A stretch of 64,000 bases of DNA, taken from NCBI RefSeq assembly GCF_038449125.1, contig NZ_CP151800.1, forward strand, positions 592,406 through 656,405. The letters run 5' to 3'. The DNA comes from Kosakonia sp. BYX6 (lineage in GTDB: Bacteria > Pseudomonadota > Gammaproteobacteria > Enterobacterales > Enterobacteriaceae). The stretch's first letter is position 1. Each line of letters begins with the position of its first letter. Both the position numbers and the translations under genes were made by a program. This document shows, one piece after another, positions 46,682-58,785 of this stretch. Under the pieces are notes generated by a model. That model did no database searches and had not been told where the DNA came from. It saw only the letters and a program-made list of their open reading frames with translations.

Positions 46682-47474
46682 TGCTGTAATCCTCTTTATC
46701 GCTGGGGGTGCCTTCAACCTGCGGCTGAGACTGGCTTTTCGCCCTCGCATTGAAGAATTCATAAACTGCGAAACCGGCACCTAAAACAGCAACCGGCAGC
46801 AGGTTGCTAACCTGGATATAACAGACGAACAGAAACCCGGCGATCAGGTATGGAATGTATTGCGCTTTGAACATGACACGTAATAACAAGCCGAAACCAA
46901 CCGCCGGTAAAATGCCGCCCGCAACTTCAAATCCGTGCGTCAGCCAGGCAGGCATCGCTTTCACTAGCGCCTGCATAGCGCCCTGCGCCATGTAGGTACA
47001 CAGAAACGCGATAATGGCGTATGAACTGGCAACAATCAGCGTAGTAAGCCAGTTAAGACGTGCAAAGGCATGGGTATCGCCCGTTTTGGCGTAATTGTCC
47101 GCTTTCGACATAAATAACGAGAAGGCGGAGTAGAAAAACAGAATGATGTACTGCATTAACAGGCTAAACGGCAGACCAAGGCCGATTGCCGTTTTGGCAT
47201 CGACGCCGGTAGACCAGGCGATGACCGTGGTCATGACGCCCGCCATAATTGGGTTTGGGGGTTGCACACCGCCCGCAGGGGTTAAGCCTGCAAAGGCGAG
47301 TTCGGTTAAGCCGCCGGTAATCAACCCAATATGAATGTCCCCGAGAATCGCACCTGTCAGGGTACAAACAATAATGGGTCTGAACAGGAATAATGCTTCC
47401 AGCCAGAAATCAATACCGAGGAAAAAAACCAGAGCTGCCAGGGATAACCCCTGTACTAGCGTTATTTCATGCAT
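46671..47474 (-). CDS. agaC: AgaC, PTS EIIC for galactosamine-type sugars
   Basis: Membrane EIIC of the mannose-family PTS. It has 267 residues with multiple hydrophobic helices. The characteristic LFLFRPIIVCTLTGAILGD, GGLTELAFAGLTPAGGVQPP and NPIMAGVMTTVIAWSTG segments are present. Substrate specificity is inferred from the E. coli counterpart. It lies between agaB and agaD in the same operon, with a charged C-terminal tail. Confidence 0.95.
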   Translation of the reverse strand: MHEITLVQGLSLAALVFFLGIDFWLEALFLFRPIIVCTLTGAILGDIHIGLITGGLTELAFAGLTPAGGVQPPNPIMAGVMTTVIAWSTGVDAKTAIGLGLPFSLLMQYIILFFYSAFSLFMSKADNYAKTGDTHAFARLNWLTTLIVASSYAIIAFLCTYMAQGAMQALVKAMPAWLTHGFEVAGGILPAVGFGLLLRVMFKAQYIPYLIAGFLFVCYIQVSNLLPVAVLGAGFAVYEFFNARAKSQSQPQVEGTPSDKEDYSNGI

Positions 47475-47526
47475 TTTTCAGCCTCTTCAGTGAGCGTTGC
47501 TTATCATCATTTGCCGGGCAAAAGGC

Positions 47527-48003
47527 TCAGCCGGGTATATAGGATTTTGCATCGCCGGGAACATCCTGAATAAAAACGTGTGCCCCGTGATGTTTAATAA
47601 AATGCAAATCGTCCAGGTCCTGCTCATTGACATAGACTTTGCTACTTATCTGTTTTTTCCCCGCAGAAAAATGCATATTGCCGACGTTCACCTCGCCAAG
47701 TTCAATGCCACCTTCAATCAGTTTCCGTACTGTTTCTGGTGTACGGCAAATAAGGAATATTTTTTGGTGAGGCGCAGCTTTACCGAGAATATTTATCGTT
47801 TTTTCCAGAGAAAAGAAGCGGATACCAAACCCATAGGTCTCTGCTGTTATGCCCATCAATTTCTGCTGTAATGTGTCTTTCTCCACTTCATCGTCGACAA
47901 CGACCAGCAAATTGGCACCGATAGCAGACGTCCAGGTCACGCCCACCTGCCCATGGACGAGACGGTTATCGATACGCGTTAATAAAATATTGGGTGAGCT
48001 CAT
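47527..48003 (-). CDS. agaB: AgaB, PTS EIIB for galactosamine-type sugars
   Basis: Cytoplasmic EIIB that passes phosphate to the sugar. It has 158 residues. The phosphorylated His17 is in IDNRLVHGQVG, and the GNMHFSAGKKQISS segment near residue 110 is conserved. No dedicated EIIA lies beside it, so it must use AgaF of the second permease or another EIIA. A 107-base gap separates it from kbaY. Confidence 0.95.
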   Translation of the reverse strand: MSSPNILLTRIDNRLVHGQVGVTWTSAIGANLLVVVDDEVEKDTLQQKLMGITAETYGFGIRFFSLEKTINILGKAAPHQKIFLICRTPETVRKLIEGGIELGEVNVGNMHFSAGKKQISSKVYVNEQDLDDLHFIKHHGAHVFIQDVPGDAKSYIPG

Positions 48004-48110
48004 GTTATTGTCCTGTCATTAACTATTACGGGTATGTTCCTTTTTAATATTTATTCCAGTTATATCTTGAGATTAATTGTTTAATGGAACGGTCACTGCC
48101 TCATAGCTTT

Positions 48111-50125
<2,015 letters not shown>

Positions 50126-50171
50126 AGCATATTCCTTAGTCATGCACGGTCACAAAAGTGAGTAGAAAGGA

Positions 50172-50195
50172 AACCTTTCATTTCGTTTCATTAAA
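50172..50195 (-). promoter_or_regulatory. AgaR operator upstream of agaS
   Basis: CTTTCATTTCGTTTCATT matches the TTTC-R-TTT-Y-R-TTT-Y pattern known for E. coli AgaR. A second, weaker site in the opposite direction may exist at about 50222-50240. Confidence 0.65.
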
Positions 50196-50340
50196 CTGTT
50201 TTTTGCGTTAAAAGAAATTTAACGAAAGAAAAATGAAATATCAATGCAATATTGGTAATAAATCGAAAAGTGTGATCGTTAAAACAAAGGAAGTGAAATT
50301 TATTTATCGAAAGGGCGGAGTACTGTGAAAGCAAAAAGAA

Positions 50341-50369
50341 AGGCATGGCGTAAGAACAGCGCCATGCCT
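50341..50369 (-). terminator. Terminator after agaF
   Basis: Perfect ten-base stem AGGCATGGCG / CGCCATGCCT with a nine-base loop. On the minus strand it is followed by TTCTTTTTGC. It ends the kbaZ-agaVWEF transcript. Confidence 0.8.
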
Positions 50370-50433
50370 CAATAACACAACGTAAGGACTACAGGGGGGA
50401 GCCAGGTTATTGCCGTCAAACGGCATACATCTG

Positions 50434-50868
50434 TCAGATTCCTTCTTCGATCTGTTTTTCATCGCGGCAGCGCCCCAGCTCATCGGCAAGGCTTGTCAGA
50501 CCGCGATGGCCGCACTCAAGCGCCTGCGAGCGAAACGCTTCACAGCTTAATTCATCCCGATCAAGTGCCATTTCCACCAGCAACTGCAGGTTGGTACCGG
50601 TAATGACCTCACAGTTCGGCTGCTGCATCGCTAAGGTGGAAGCAACACGAAATGGCGTACCGCCCAGCAGATCCGTGAGAAACACCAGCCCCTCGTTGTC
50701 ACTCAGCGTGTTAACCGCCCTTTCTAGTTGTTCTGTCAGTAAGGCCGTAGTTGAGGTTTCCGGAAAGTCGATAGCGATAAATTGCGACTGTTTACCCAGA
50801 ATTTGCGTCATTGCTCTTGCCATTCCACTGGCGAAACCACCATGTCCACAAAGAATAATTCCTAGCAT
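50434..50868 (-). CDS. agaF: AgaF, PTS EIIA of the N-acetylgalactosamine system
   Basis: Cytoplasmic EIIA of the mannose family. It has 144 residues. The phosphorylated His9 is in LCGHGGFASGM, and FLTDLLGGTPFRVAS is the conserved EIIA loop. It is the only EIIA in the locus and probably serves both permeases. It is the last gene of kbaZ-agaVWEF, followed by a hairpin terminator. Confidence 0.95.
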   Translation of the reverse strand: MLGIILCGHGGFASGMARAMTQILGKQSQFIAIDFPETSTTALLTEQLERAVNTLSDNEGLVFLTDLLGGTPFRVASTLAMQQPNCEVITGTNLQLLVEMALDRDELSCEAFRSQALECGHRGLTSLADELGRCRDEKQIEEGI

Positions 50869-50882
50869 CGTAACTCCTGAAT

Positions 50883-51761
50883 TCAGAGGAAATGTGCAAA
50901 TTTACCGACGATACCCAACACTACGGTTACGCCTATCAGACGTAACGGACTCCATCCCCGCCGCACAAGCCAGAACATCCCCAACGTATACAGCAGCGGC
51001 AGAAAGGCCGGCATGAGCTTATCGAAAACGTCACTTTGCAGTTTGACCACCGCATCGCCCGCTTTTATCTCGAGCGTAGTGGAAAATCGCACATAGGTAG
51101 CCACCAGCGCACCGATTACCGTCATACCGACAATTGAAGCGGCGTGACCGACTTTTTTAGTATTGGCCTTGATAAGCGGGATTGTGGCGACTCCCATGCG
51201 GTAAGCATAGTGCGCCAGGCCAAAGCGCAGGCCTAAATGAACAACGTTAAACAGCAGCAGAAAGATAACGGCGCCCAGTATCGATCCCTGCAACGCCAAA
51301 CTGGCACCAATGCCGCCGCAAATGGGCAGCAGCGTAAGCCAGAACATGGCGTCGCCGATACCGCCAAGCGGCGCACCAACGGCGATCTTGGTGTTCTGAA
51401 TACTGCTAACGTCCTGTTTAGAACGTTCCATTGCCAGGATGATGCCGATGACAAAGGTGACCAGGAAAGGGTGGGTATTAAAAAAACCCATATGACCTTT
51501 CATGGCTCGCGCCAAATCACGCTTGTTGGTATGGATCTTCTTCAGCGCGGGTAACAGACCGTAGAGCCAGCCGGAAGCCTGCATGCGTTCATAGTTAAAC
51601 GATGCCTGAAGTAGCATCGAACGCCAGGCAACACGGTTGATATCCTGTCTGGTCAATTCTGTACCCATCGTCTGGTCTTCATAGCGATTGTCGTTGCTGC
51701 CAGACAGCACCGTTTCCTGGGGTTTTTCCACGTCAGGCAGAGCAGTTTGGTTAGATGCCAT
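50883..51761 (-). CDS. agaE: AgaE, PTS EIID of the N-acetylgalactosamine system
   Basis: Membrane EIID, 292 residues, with the family signature LLQASFNYERMQASGWLYG and the APLGGIGDAMFWLTL loop. It is homologous to AgaD of the second permease, and the two share most motifs. The start MASNQTALPDVEKP at 51761 overlaps the agaW end by 11 bases. An upstream start would add 11 residues that do not fit. Confidence 0.95.
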   Translation of the reverse strand: MASNQTALPDVEKPQETVLSGSNDNRYEDQTMGTELTRQDINRVAWRSMLLQASFNYERMQASGWLYGLLPALKKIHTNKRDLARAMKGHMGFFNTHPFLVTFVIGIILAMERSKQDVSSIQNTKIAVGAPLGGIGDAMFWLTLLPICGGIGASLALQGSILGAVIFLLLFNVVHLGLRFGLAHYAYRMGVATIPLIKANTKKVGHAASIVGMTVIGALVATYVRFSTTLEIKAGDAVVKLQSDVFDKLMPAFLPLLYTLGMFWLVRRGWSPLRLIGVTVVLGIVGKFAHFL

Positions 51762-52530
51762 CTTCAGACTCCTTTTGCTGAGCATTGGACACACTCTCTG
51801 TCGAAGGTTTACGCAATAGATCGATCAAAGCCATCGCCAGTGCGGCGGCGGCGATCGCCAGTACCGGGAGCTTCAGCCAGGCGGCGGCAACGAAACCGAT
51901 AATGAAGTAGGGGATGTAAGCGTTCTTCATCATTATCTTCAACAGCACAGCGAAACCGATAGCAGGCATGATCCCCCCCGCTACGCCGAGTCCATCAATA
52001 AGCCGTGTCGGTAGCACATCAATGGCGGCTTTGGCGTGCTCGGCGCCAAAGAAAATCGGCAGGAATGCACAGAGAAAATAGAACACGCCCAGAACCAGCA
52101 TCGCCAGGTAATTCACGCGCTCGATTCCTTTGGTGTCGGCATTCGCCGCCATGCGGTCACAGCGCGACATGACGCCGGACATCACTGAAAACAGAAAGGT
52201 GATTCCCATCTGCACCGCGACGGCAAAAGGCACTGCGACGCCGACGGCCACATCAGGTTTCACACCGGTGGTAATGGCAAATGTGGTTCCCACAATGGTA
52301 CCGATAATGACGTTAGGAGGTTGAGCGCCAGCCAGCGGGGCCAGGCCCATCCACACCAGTTCCAGGGTCCCGCCAGTAAGAATGCCGGTGTGCAAATCGC
52401 CAAGAATGAACCCGACCAACGGGCCGAGCACCACCGGGCGGTGTAGGTGTGTCAGGCCGTTAAACATATCCAGGCCAGCGATAAAGGCGAGAATGCCCAG
52501 CGCGGTGGCCTGCAGGAAGCTGATTTCCAT
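51751..52530 (-). CDS. agaW: AgaW, PTS EIIC of the N-acetylgalactosamine system
   Basis: Membrane EIIC, 259 residues. The segments GLTHLHRPVVLGPLVGFILG, GGTLELVWMGLAPLAGAQPP and IIGTIVGTTFAITTG are typical of the AgaW/AgaC family. The Ser/Gln-rich C terminus overlaps agaE. The gap to agaV is only nine bases. Confidence 0.95.
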   Translation of the reverse strand: MEISFLQATALGILAFIAGLDMFNGLTHLHRPVVLGPLVGFILGDLHTGILTGGTLELVWMGLAPLAGAQPPNVIIGTIVGTTFAITTGVKPDVAVGVAVPFAVAVQMGITFLFSVMSGVMSRCDRMAANADTKGIERVNYLAMLVLGVFYFLCAFLPIFFGAEHAKAAIDVLPTRLIDGLGVAGGIMPAIGFAVLLKIMMKNAYIPYFIIGFVAAAWLKLPVLAIAAAALAMALIDLLRKPSTESVSNAQQKESEDGI

Positions 52531-52539
52531 AAGCGTGCC

Positions 52540-53013
52540 TCAAAGTAGTTTGAAGATGTCCAGTGCGGGCTCTGTTGGCACACCTTGTACTACGCACTCC
52601 ACGCCGTTGGCTTTCAGCGCGTTGAACGCAGCAATATCGTGGGCGTTGACAGAGACAGTTTTGGCGATCTGCTTTTTGCCATCGGTATAGTGCATATTCC
52701 CGACGTTGATACGGCTAACCGGGACGCCGCCTTTTACCAGGGTCAAAAAGTCAGCGGGGGTTTTACACACGAGTAGGATCTTTTGCCGATCAGCCGCGCG
52801 ATGGATGTTATCGATCGCTTTTTGCAGCGACCAGAAACGCACGGCGATCCCTTCCGCCAGCACCATTTCCATCAGATTTTGTTGTACCGGGTCGTTGGCA
52901 ACTTCATCGTTGGCCACCAGCACCAGGTTCGCTCCGGCGAATCCAACCCATTGCACGCCCACCTGACCATGGATTAAGCGTTCATCAATACGGCTTAACA
53001 CAATGTTTGGCAT
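52540..53013 (-). CDS. agaV: AgaV, PTS EIIB of the N-acetylgalactosamine system
   Basis: Cytoplasmic EIIB, 157 residues. The phosphorylated His15 is in IDERLIHGQVGVQW, and the NVGNMHYTDGKKQIAKTV segment is the AgaV/AgaB family mark. It lies 22 bases after kbaZ in the first half of the locus. Confidence 0.95.
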   Translation of the reverse strand: MPNIVLSRIDERLIHGQVGVQWVGFAGANLVLVANDEVANDPVQQNLMEMVLAEGIAVRFWSLQKAIDNIHRAADRQKILLVCKTPADFLTLVKGGVPVSRINVGNMHYTDGKKQIAKTVSVNAHDIAAFNALKANGVECVVQGVPTEPALDIFKLL

Positions 53014-53035
53014 AACGTTTTCCTTTTAATTTTTA

Positions 53036-54319
53036 TCAGACAACGCCCTGACAGGCTGAGTGATACTGACGCAGCACGTCCTGAATGTGGTCTATGATCA
53101 GCGCGTTGGGTGTTGCGCTCAGCCCCTGTTCACGCACTCTGGCGTACTGAAGCGGCAGATACTGGCTGATGAGCGGCAGAGGAATGGGCTGTTCTGCCAG
53201 GTTGCTTACCAGCCGTGTGTAGGATTCATCAATGTGGCGATCCGGCCAGTAATAACGCACGCGATCGGAATAGCTAAAGTCGCGCGCCAGGCGGCGGGCA
53301 TGACTGTCTCCGTGATAATGGCTTTGCCAGTACTCAGGGTGATCGAGCATGGCATTTTCTAGCACATGGCGCAGGTCGGAACAGGCACGGGCGGGGAGCA
53401 GTTCCTCTTCGATCGCCGCCAGGGCAAACAATGCCTCACGCAGGGCGAAGGTAAGTGCCGGGCCGACTTTCAAAATAGCAAAATGATCGTGAACCAATTG
53501 CCGCAGAGCCTGAGGTGTCTGGTAATCCGTTGAGTGGGCTTCAAATACCAGTGTCGGCTGGTCTTCAACCATTCTGCTCAGTTCGCTGGCTTTTGACGCC
53601 TGGTAATCCACGACTTGCGTGTGATCGAATTCCACTCCGGGTTGGACCACCAGCGCGATGATGCGCGGCCAGATGCTGCTTAGCCCTTGTTGTTCAAATG
53701 CGGCGCGATGCGCCTGCAATGTGGCGTGCGCGGCAGCGGGAGAGGTAACGGCAAGCTCGGCCAGTGTTTCATGCGCGCCGCCTGGCACAGGGACTTCTGT
53801 ACCGATGACATAGACCAGATCGGCTTCACCCCATTGTTCCATGCAGGTGACTTCTGCCATATGCGCCAGTCTTGCGGCGCGTGCTGCCACGATCTCATCG
53901 GTGAGCGGTGTGGGATCGTCGGCGCATGACATGCTGCAATCAAGATGGATTTTTTTGAAACCCGCTGCGACGTAATGCTTAATCAACTCTTCTGCATGCG
54001 ACATTGCTTCGAAAGCGGGTAACGTTTGCCACCGATTGGGGCCAAGATGATCGCCGCCTAAAATCAACTGCGATCGCGGGAAGCCCAGTTTATCGGCAAG
54101 CTGACAAACGAAAGCGTGGAATTGCGCCGGTGTCATGCCAGTGTAACCGCCGAATTGATCAACCTGATTCGATGTGGCCTCAATGAGTAAGGGGTGTTGA
54201 TGGGTGGCGGCAAACCGTATTGCGGCTTCAAGCACAAGAGGATGGGCAGAACAAACGGCGTAGATCCCTTTCCGGTCGCCCTCTTTGTGGTGCTTTATTA
54301 GCGCAGTCAGATGTTTCAC
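53036..54319 (-). CDS. kbaZ: KbaZ (AgaZ), tagatose-1,6-bisphosphate aldolase stabilising subunit
   Basis: Non-catalytic or chaperone-like subunit needed for full activity of KbaY. It has 427 residues, one more than E. coli. Conserved stretches include [39 protein letters not shown] and [10 protein letters not shown]. It is first in the kbaZ-agaVWEF operon, with several AgaR-type sites ahead of it. Confidence 0.95.
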   Translation of the reverse strand: MKHLTALIKHHKEGDRKGIYAVCSAHPLVLEAAIRFAATHQHPLLIEATSNQVDQFGGYTGMTPAQFHAFVCQLADKLGFPRSQLILGGDHLGPNRWQTLPAFEAMSHAEELIKHYVAAGFKKIHLDCSMSCADDPTPLTDEIVAARAARLAHMAEVTCMEQWGEADLVYVIGTEVPVPGGAHETLAELAVTSPAAAHATLQAHRAAFEQQGLSSIWPRIIALVVQPGVEFDHTQVVDYQASKASELSRMVEDQPTLVFEAHSTDYQTPQALRQLVHDHFAILKVGPALTFALREALFALAAIEEELLPARACSDLRHVLENAMLDHPEYWQSHYHGDSHARRLARDFSYSDRVRYYWPDRHIDESYTRLVSNLAEQPIPLPLISQYLPLQYARVREQGLSATPNALIIDHIQDVLRQYHSACQGVV

Positions 54320-54351
54320 TTTCCTCTCCCTCTATAGCTTTATTGGCATAA

Positions 54352-54375
54352 TGTCTTTCGTTTTGTTTCCTTTAT
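54352..54375 (-). promoter_or_regulatory. AgaR operator upstream of kbaZ
   Basis: TCTTTCGTTTTGTTTCCTTT is a perfect match to the AgaR pattern TTTC-R-TTT-Y-R-TTT-Y-N-Y-TT, 33 bases upstream of the kbaZ start. Confidence 0.7.
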
Positions 54376-54390
54376 CTTGGTGCATGCTCT

Positions 54391-54452
54391 CGTAAAAATA
54401 AAATGAAAGATAATGCTTTTCCGATCTGTTTCACAAAACAAATATAACGAAA
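54391..54452. promoter_or_regulatory. Two further AgaR-like sites between kbaZ and agaR
   Basis: Reverse-strand matches with gaaa cores at 54405-54408 (running down to about 54391) and at 54449-54452 (down to about 54435). Both keep the TTTC core with one or two mismatches in the rest of the pattern. Confidence 0.45.
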
Positions 54453-54527
54453 GTTGCTTATGTGAAGTTTATGCGAGCAGCTTCCCATCTGGTGCTTGCA
54501 TTCCTTATGGAGTCAGGTTTAATAAGT

Positions 54528-54549
54528 AAATCGAAATGAAACGAAAGTT
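54528..54549 (+). promoter_or_regulatory. AgaR operator directly upstream of agaR
   Basis: The reverse complement reads TTTCGTTTCATTTCGATT, a good match to the AgaR pattern. It lies 18 bases before the start codon, so AgaR probably represses its own gene. Confidence 0.65.
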
Positions 54550-54566
54550 AAGTTAAAGGATTTCTT

Positions 54567-55376
54567 ATGGCCAGCACGAGTTCCTCACCCGAAAAGCGCA
54601 CCATCGGCACGAGCGAAAGGCGTGAGCAGATTATCCAGCGGCTACGGCAGCAGGGAAGCGTCCAGGTTAATGATTTATCTGCTCTTTTTGGTGTATCCAC
54701 AGTAACTATCCGCAACGACCTCGCCTTCCTGGAAAAACAGGGCATTGCCGTGCGTGCCTATGGCGGGGCGCTTATTTGTGACGGCAACACACCGGCGACC
54801 GAACATTCAGTTGAAGACAAAAGTGCGCTCAATACGGGCCTGAAACGGGGGATTGCGCTGGCGGCGGCTGAAATGATTAAACCGGGGCACCGCGTTATTC
54901 TCGATTCGGGAACCACGACATATGAAATTGCGCGCATGATGAAGCATCACCAGGAGGTGATCGCCATGACGAATGGTATGAATGTCGCGAATGCTTTGTT
55001 TGACGCCGAAGGGGTCGAGTTACTGATGACCGGGGGGCATCTGCGCCGTCAATCACAGTCCTTCTATGGCGATCAGGCGGAGCAGTCGCTGCAGAATTAC
55101 CATTTCGACATTCTCTTTCTCGGCGTTGATGCCATCGATCTTGAACGCGGTGTCAGTACGCATAACGAAGACGAGGCGCGGCTGAATCGACGCATGTGTG
55201 AAGTGGCAGAGCGCATTATTGTCGTGACAGATTCCAGCAAATTTAACCGGTTGAGTTTGCACAAAATCATCGACACGCAGCGTATCGATATGATCATCAC
55301 GGATGAAGGTATCCCGGCGGAAAGCCTGCACGGATTGCAGAAAAGCGGTATCGATGTACTGCTGGTGAAGCAATAA
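54567..55376 (+). CDS. agaR: AgaR, DeoR-family repressor of the aga locus
   Basis: DeoR-type transcriptional repressor, 269 residues. The N-terminal helix-turn-helix is [20 protein letters not shown] followed by [12 protein letters not shown]. The sugar-phosphate sensor domain has [14 protein letters not shown] and the [15 protein letters not shown] segment. Ribosome site AAAGGA. It is divergent from kbaZ and has an operator over its own promoter. Confidence 0.96.
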   Translation: MASTSSSPEKRTIGTSERREQIIQRLRQQGSVQVNDLSALFGVSTVTIRNDLAFLEKQGIAVRAYGGALICDGNTPATEHSVEDKSALNTGLKRGIALAAAEMIKPGHRVILDSGTTTYEIARMMKHHQEVIAMTNGMNVANALFDAEGVELLMTGGHLRRQSQSFYGDQAEQSLQNYHFDILFLGVDAIDLERGVSTHNEDEARLNRRMCEVAERIIVVTDSSKFNRLSLHKIIDTQRIDMIITDEGIPAESLHGLQKSGIDVLLVKQ

Positions 55377-55402
55377 AAAAAAGCATGGCCGGAGCCATGC
55401 TT
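55372..55402 (-). terminator. Terminator of garD, next to the agaR end
   Basis: Stem AAGCATGGC / GCCATGCTT with a CGGA loop. The long T-run lies on the minus strand, so it acts for garD; on the plus strand for agaR the run is absent. Confidence 0.75.
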
Positions 55403-55431
55403 AACGTGAGGTTTACACTTTTTTATTAAAA

Positions 55432-57003
55432 TCAGGTCACTGGAGCCGGGTTGAACACAGCCAGTTGGTTGTGCAAACCCCATTGATCCGAGAAGGTTTT
55501 CTTGCGACCACTGGCAACATCAAGAATGAAGTGGAACAGCTTCCAGCCCACATCCTCGATAGTCTCTTCGCCGGTTGCGATGGTGCCCGCGTTGATATCC
55601 ATTAAGTCATACCAGCGGTTTGCCAGCTCAGTGCGCGTCGCCATTTTGATAACCGGCACGGCGACCAGGCCATACGGCGTACCGCGACCGGTGGTGAACA
55701 CCTGAACGGTGATGCCGGAAGCGACCTGCTGTGTGCCACACACGAAGTCGCTTGCGGGTGTCGCCGCGTAAATCAGTCCGCGTTTTGTCGGGCGTTGTCC
55801 CGGCGAAAGCACTTCGGAAATGGCGCTTTTACCGGATTTCGCAATTGAGCCCAGCGCTTTTTCGACCACGTTGGCCAGGCCGCCTTTTTTGTTCCCCGGA
55901 GACGGATTGGCGCTGCGGTCGGTTTTGCCCATGTCCAAATAATTATCGTACCAGGCCATCTCTTCCAGCAGGCGTTTGCCGACTTCTTCGTTGATTGCGC
56001 GCGGCGTCAACAGATGAATGGCATCGCGCACTTCGGTCACTTCCGAGAACATCACCGTGCCGCCGCAGCGGATCAGCAGGTCAGAGGCATAACCCACTGC
56101 CGGGTTGGCCGTCACGCCGGAGAACGCATCGCTGCCGCCGCACTGCATGCCGACCACCAGTTCAGACGCCGGGCAGGTTTCGCGTTTACGCTGGTTCAGC
56201 TTCGCCAGGTGACGCTCCGCGACTTGCAGAATATCATCCACCATTGAGCGGAAACCGACATGCTGTTCATCCTGCAAACGCACGATACTGGCGCTGTCCA
56301 CCGGAATGGCTTGTACATCGTCGGTGCCTTGCAACAGGCGTTCCGGTTGCAGTTTTTCACAGCCGAGACCGATCACCATCACTTCACCGCCGAAGTTCGG
56401 GTTCAGCGAAATGTTGTGAATAGTCCTAATCGGGATAACTGCGGCCGGTGCGTTAATCGCCACGCCGCAACCATATAAGTGGTTCAGACCGACTACGCCG
56501 TCTACGTTCGGGTATTTCGGCAGCAGGTCGCGCTCGATAATCTTCACCACATAATCCACTACGCCCGCCACGCAGTGCACGCTGGTGGTCAGGCCGAGCA
56601 GGTTTTTGGTGCCGACGCTGCCGTCCGCGTTACGGTAGCCTTCGAAGGTGTAGCCTTCCAGCGGCGGCAACGGTTCAGGCACTTTCGTCGCCAGCGGAAG
56701 GGTGTTCAGCGGCGGCGCTTTTGGCAGCTCGACGGTAGATTCATCAATCCAGCTACCGCGTGGGATATCGCGAACGGCGTAGCCAATGACTTCGCCATAA
56801 CGCACGATTTCGCCATGATGAGGAATATCCACCAGCGCAACTTTGTGGCCCTGCGGAATATGCTCAATCAGCTCGAGACCGTCCGGGAAACGCGTTCCCG
56901 CTTTTAAGCCATTGTCGTTAACGATAATCGCGACATTATCAGTGTCGTGAACTTTAATATAAAACGCCCCAGGCGATTGCTGTCTTATTTTGATGTCGGA
57001 CAT
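55432..57003 (-). CDS. garD: GarD, galactarate dehydratase
   Basis: Dehydrates galactarate to 5-keto-4-deoxyglucarate in the first catabolic step. It has 523 residues, as in E. coli. The N-terminal SAF-like domain (about 1-100) starts [20 protein letters not shown]. The catalytic UxaA-like domain follows, with [33 protein letters not shown] and [17 protein letters not shown] two codons upstream is a possible start but the ATG fits the family. It is divergent from garP. Confidence 0.96.
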   Translation of the reverse strand: MSDIKIRQQSPGAFYIKVHDTDNVAIIVNDNGLKAGTRFPDGLELIEHIPQGHKVALVDIPHHGEIVRYGEVIGYAVRDIPRGSWIDESTVELPKAPPLNTLPLATKVPEPLPPLEGYTFEGYRNADGSVGTKNLLGLTTSVHCVAGVVDYVVKIIERDLLPKYPNVDGVVGLNHLYGCGVAINAPAAVIPIRTIHNISLNPNFGGEVMVIGLGCEKLQPERLLQGTDDVQAIPVDSASIVRLQDEQHVGFRSMVDDILQVAERHLAKLNQRKRETCPASELVVGMQCGGSDAFSGVTANPAVGYASDLLIRCGGTVMFSEVTEVRDAIHLLTPRAINEEVGKRLLEEMAWYDNYLDMGKTDRSANPSPGNKKGGLANVVEKALGSIAKSGKSAISEVLSPGQRPTKRGLIYAATPASDFVCGTQQVASGITVQVFTTGRGTPYGLVAVPVIKMATRTELANRWYDLMDINAGTIATGEETIEDVGWKLFHFILDVASGRKKTFSDQWGLHNQLAVFNPAPVT

Positions 57004-57425
57004 TGTCAAGTAATCTCCAGCTAACTGTACGATGCATTACTCAAAAAAGAGGAACTATTCTTTATTCTGTAATTAATATCAGAAAGAAAAATCTTGGTTG
57101 TTGGAAATAAGAATGTCAGGAGTTCAAATATTAAAATGTGATCTAAATCACTTATTATTGTGATGCCCCGTCTGGCGGGGCCGTGTAATGCAAGATCTGT
57201 GCATCAGCGCCCAGGCTTATGTGCATATGCTCAAAATAATCTTTCCCGATAATGTGAAAATTGAGCAAGCCAACAGTGTATGACTTCTTCGTGCTGATTA
57301 TACTGAGGGCTAATAAAATCGAAGTATCCATTATCTGAATTGAGTTCCGAGTGCTTAAATAAAATCAGATAATAACCATCACAATAATTATATTTTAAAG
57401 TTAGCGGTGCCTGAGGAAATTAAAA
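57004..57425. other. 422-base garD-garP divergent regulatory region
   Basis: No coding sequence is seen. It holds the AT-rich garD promoter side (57004-57130), a CRP-type site at 57137-57152, a short GC hairpin GCCCCG/CGGGGC at 57165-57181 without a T-run, and the AT-rich garP leader (57290-57425). E. coli gar genes respond to CdaR and catabolite repression. I cannot identify a CdaR site with confidence. Confidence 0.6.
57137..57152. promoter_or_regulatory. CRP-cAMP site between garD and garP
   Basis: TGTGATCTAAATCACT matches the CRP consensus TGTGA-N6-TCACA at nine of ten conserved positions. Position midway between two divergent sugar-acid genes supports it. Confidence 0.65.
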
Positions 57426-58760
57426 ATGGCTATTGAACAAACCGTCGAAACAAAACGGGCTTTACCCACCCGTTATTTAATTCTGCTCATTATATTTATT
57501 GTAACCGCAGTTAACTACGCAGACCGGGCAACGCTTTCTATTGCCGGGACCGATGTCGCGAAAGAGCTGCAACTTGATTCTGTATCAATGGGTTACATCT
57601 TTTCGGCATTCGGCTGGGCTTACCTGCTGATGCAAATCCCTGGCGGTTGGTTGCTCGACCGTTTCGGATCGAAAAAAGTGTACACCTACAGCCTGTTTTT
57701 CTGGTCGCTCTTTACCTTTTTGCAAGGTTTTGTCGACTTCTTCCCGATAGCATATGCCGGGATTTCAATGTTTTTCATGCGCTTTATGTTGGGCTTCTCT
57801 GAAGCGCCTTCATTTCCGGCGAACGCCCGCATTGTGGCGGCGTGGTTCCCGGCGAAAGAGCGCGGTACCGCGTCAGCGATTTTTAACTCTGCGCAGTACT
57901 TCTCACTGGCGCTGTTCTCGCCGCTGCTGGGCTGGTTGACTTACGCTTGGGGCTGGGAGCATGTGTTTACCGTCATGGGCGTAATCGGTTTTGTGCTGAC
58001 CTTCGCCTGGGTGAAATTCGTCCACAACCCAACCGATCATCCTCGTATGACCCGCGAAGAGCTGGAGTACATTGAGAAGAACGGCGCGGTTGTCGATATG
58101 GACCACAAAAAAACCGACGACGGCAAAAAAGCCGGTCCGAAAATGGATTACATCAAGCAGTTGCTGTGCAACCGCATGATGCTCGGCGTGTTCTTCGGTC
58201 AGTACTTCCTGAACACCATTACCTGGTTCTTCCTGACATGGTTCCCGATTTATCTGGTGCAGGAAAAGGGCATGTCGATATTGAAAGTGGGCTTTGTCGC
58301 CTCGATCCCGGCGCTGTGCGGTTTTGCCGGTGGGGTGCTGGGCGGTCTGTTCTCTGATTATCTGATTCAACGTGGCTCAACCCTGACCGTTGCGCGTAAA
58401 GTGCCGATCGTCGTCGGGATGTTACTGGCTTCCAGCATCATCCTGTGTAACTACACCGACAGCACCGTCCTGGTTGTCGCGCTGATGGCGTTGGCGTTCT
58501 TTGGTAAAGGTTTTGGCGCACTGGGTTGGCCAGTTATCTCCGACGTAGCGCCAAAAGAGATCGTTGGCCTGTGCGGCGGTGTATTCAACGTATTTGGTAA
58601 CGTGGCTTCTATCGTGACGCCGCTGGTCATCGGATACATGGTTAAAGAGTTGCATTCTTTCAACGGTGCGTTGGTGTTCGTCGGCTGTTCAGCGCTCATG
58701 ATGATGGTCTGCTACCTGTTCGTGGTTGGCGACATCAAACGTATGGAACTGAAGAAATAA
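57426..58760 (+). CDS. garP: GarP, galactarate/glucarate/glycerate MFS transporter
   Basis: Major facilitator superfamily permease of the anion:cation symporter group. It has 444 residues with 12 predicted helices. The N-terminal [12 protein letters not shown] and the MFS loop [16 protein letters not shown] are diagnostic. The GAGGAAAT ribosome site precedes the ATG. It is first in garPLRK; garL starts 25 bases later. Confidence 0.96.
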   Translation: MAIEQTVETKRALPTRYLILLIIFIVTAVNYADRATLSIAGTDVAKELQLDSVSMGYIFSAFGWAYLLMQIPGGWLLDRFGSKKVYTYSLFFWSLFTFLQGFVDFFPIAYAGISMFFMRFMLGFSEAPSFPANARIVAAWFPAKERGTASAIFNSAQYFSLALFSPLLGWLTYAWGWEHVFTVMGVIGFVLTFAWVKFVHNPTDHPRMTREELEYIEKNGAVVDMDHKKTDDGKKAGPKMDYIKQLLCNRMMLGVFFGQYFLNTITWFFLTWFPIYLVQEKGMSILKVGFVASIPALCGFAGGVLGGLFSDYLIQRGSTLTVARKVPIVVGMLLASSIILCNYTDSTVLVVALMALAFFGKGFGALGWPVISDVAPKEIVGLCGGVFNVFGNVASIVTPLVIGYMVKELHSFNGALVFVGCSALMMMVCYLFVVGDIKRMELKK

Positions 58761-58785
58761 GCAACAACACATTAAGGTACAAAAG

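Larger units (their letters stand above)
50126..50433. other. 308-base gap between agaF and agaS
   Basis: Holds the agaS promoter side with AgaR sites and the agaF terminator hairpin. There is no coding sequence. In E. coli strains that use N-acetylgalactosamine the deacetylase gene agaA lies here; no remnant of it is recognisable. Confidence 0.7.

Noticed and set aside
55376-55431. The agaR-garD hairpin as an agaR terminator
   Set aside because: The T-run is on the minus strand, so it better fits garD; agaR may end by another route.
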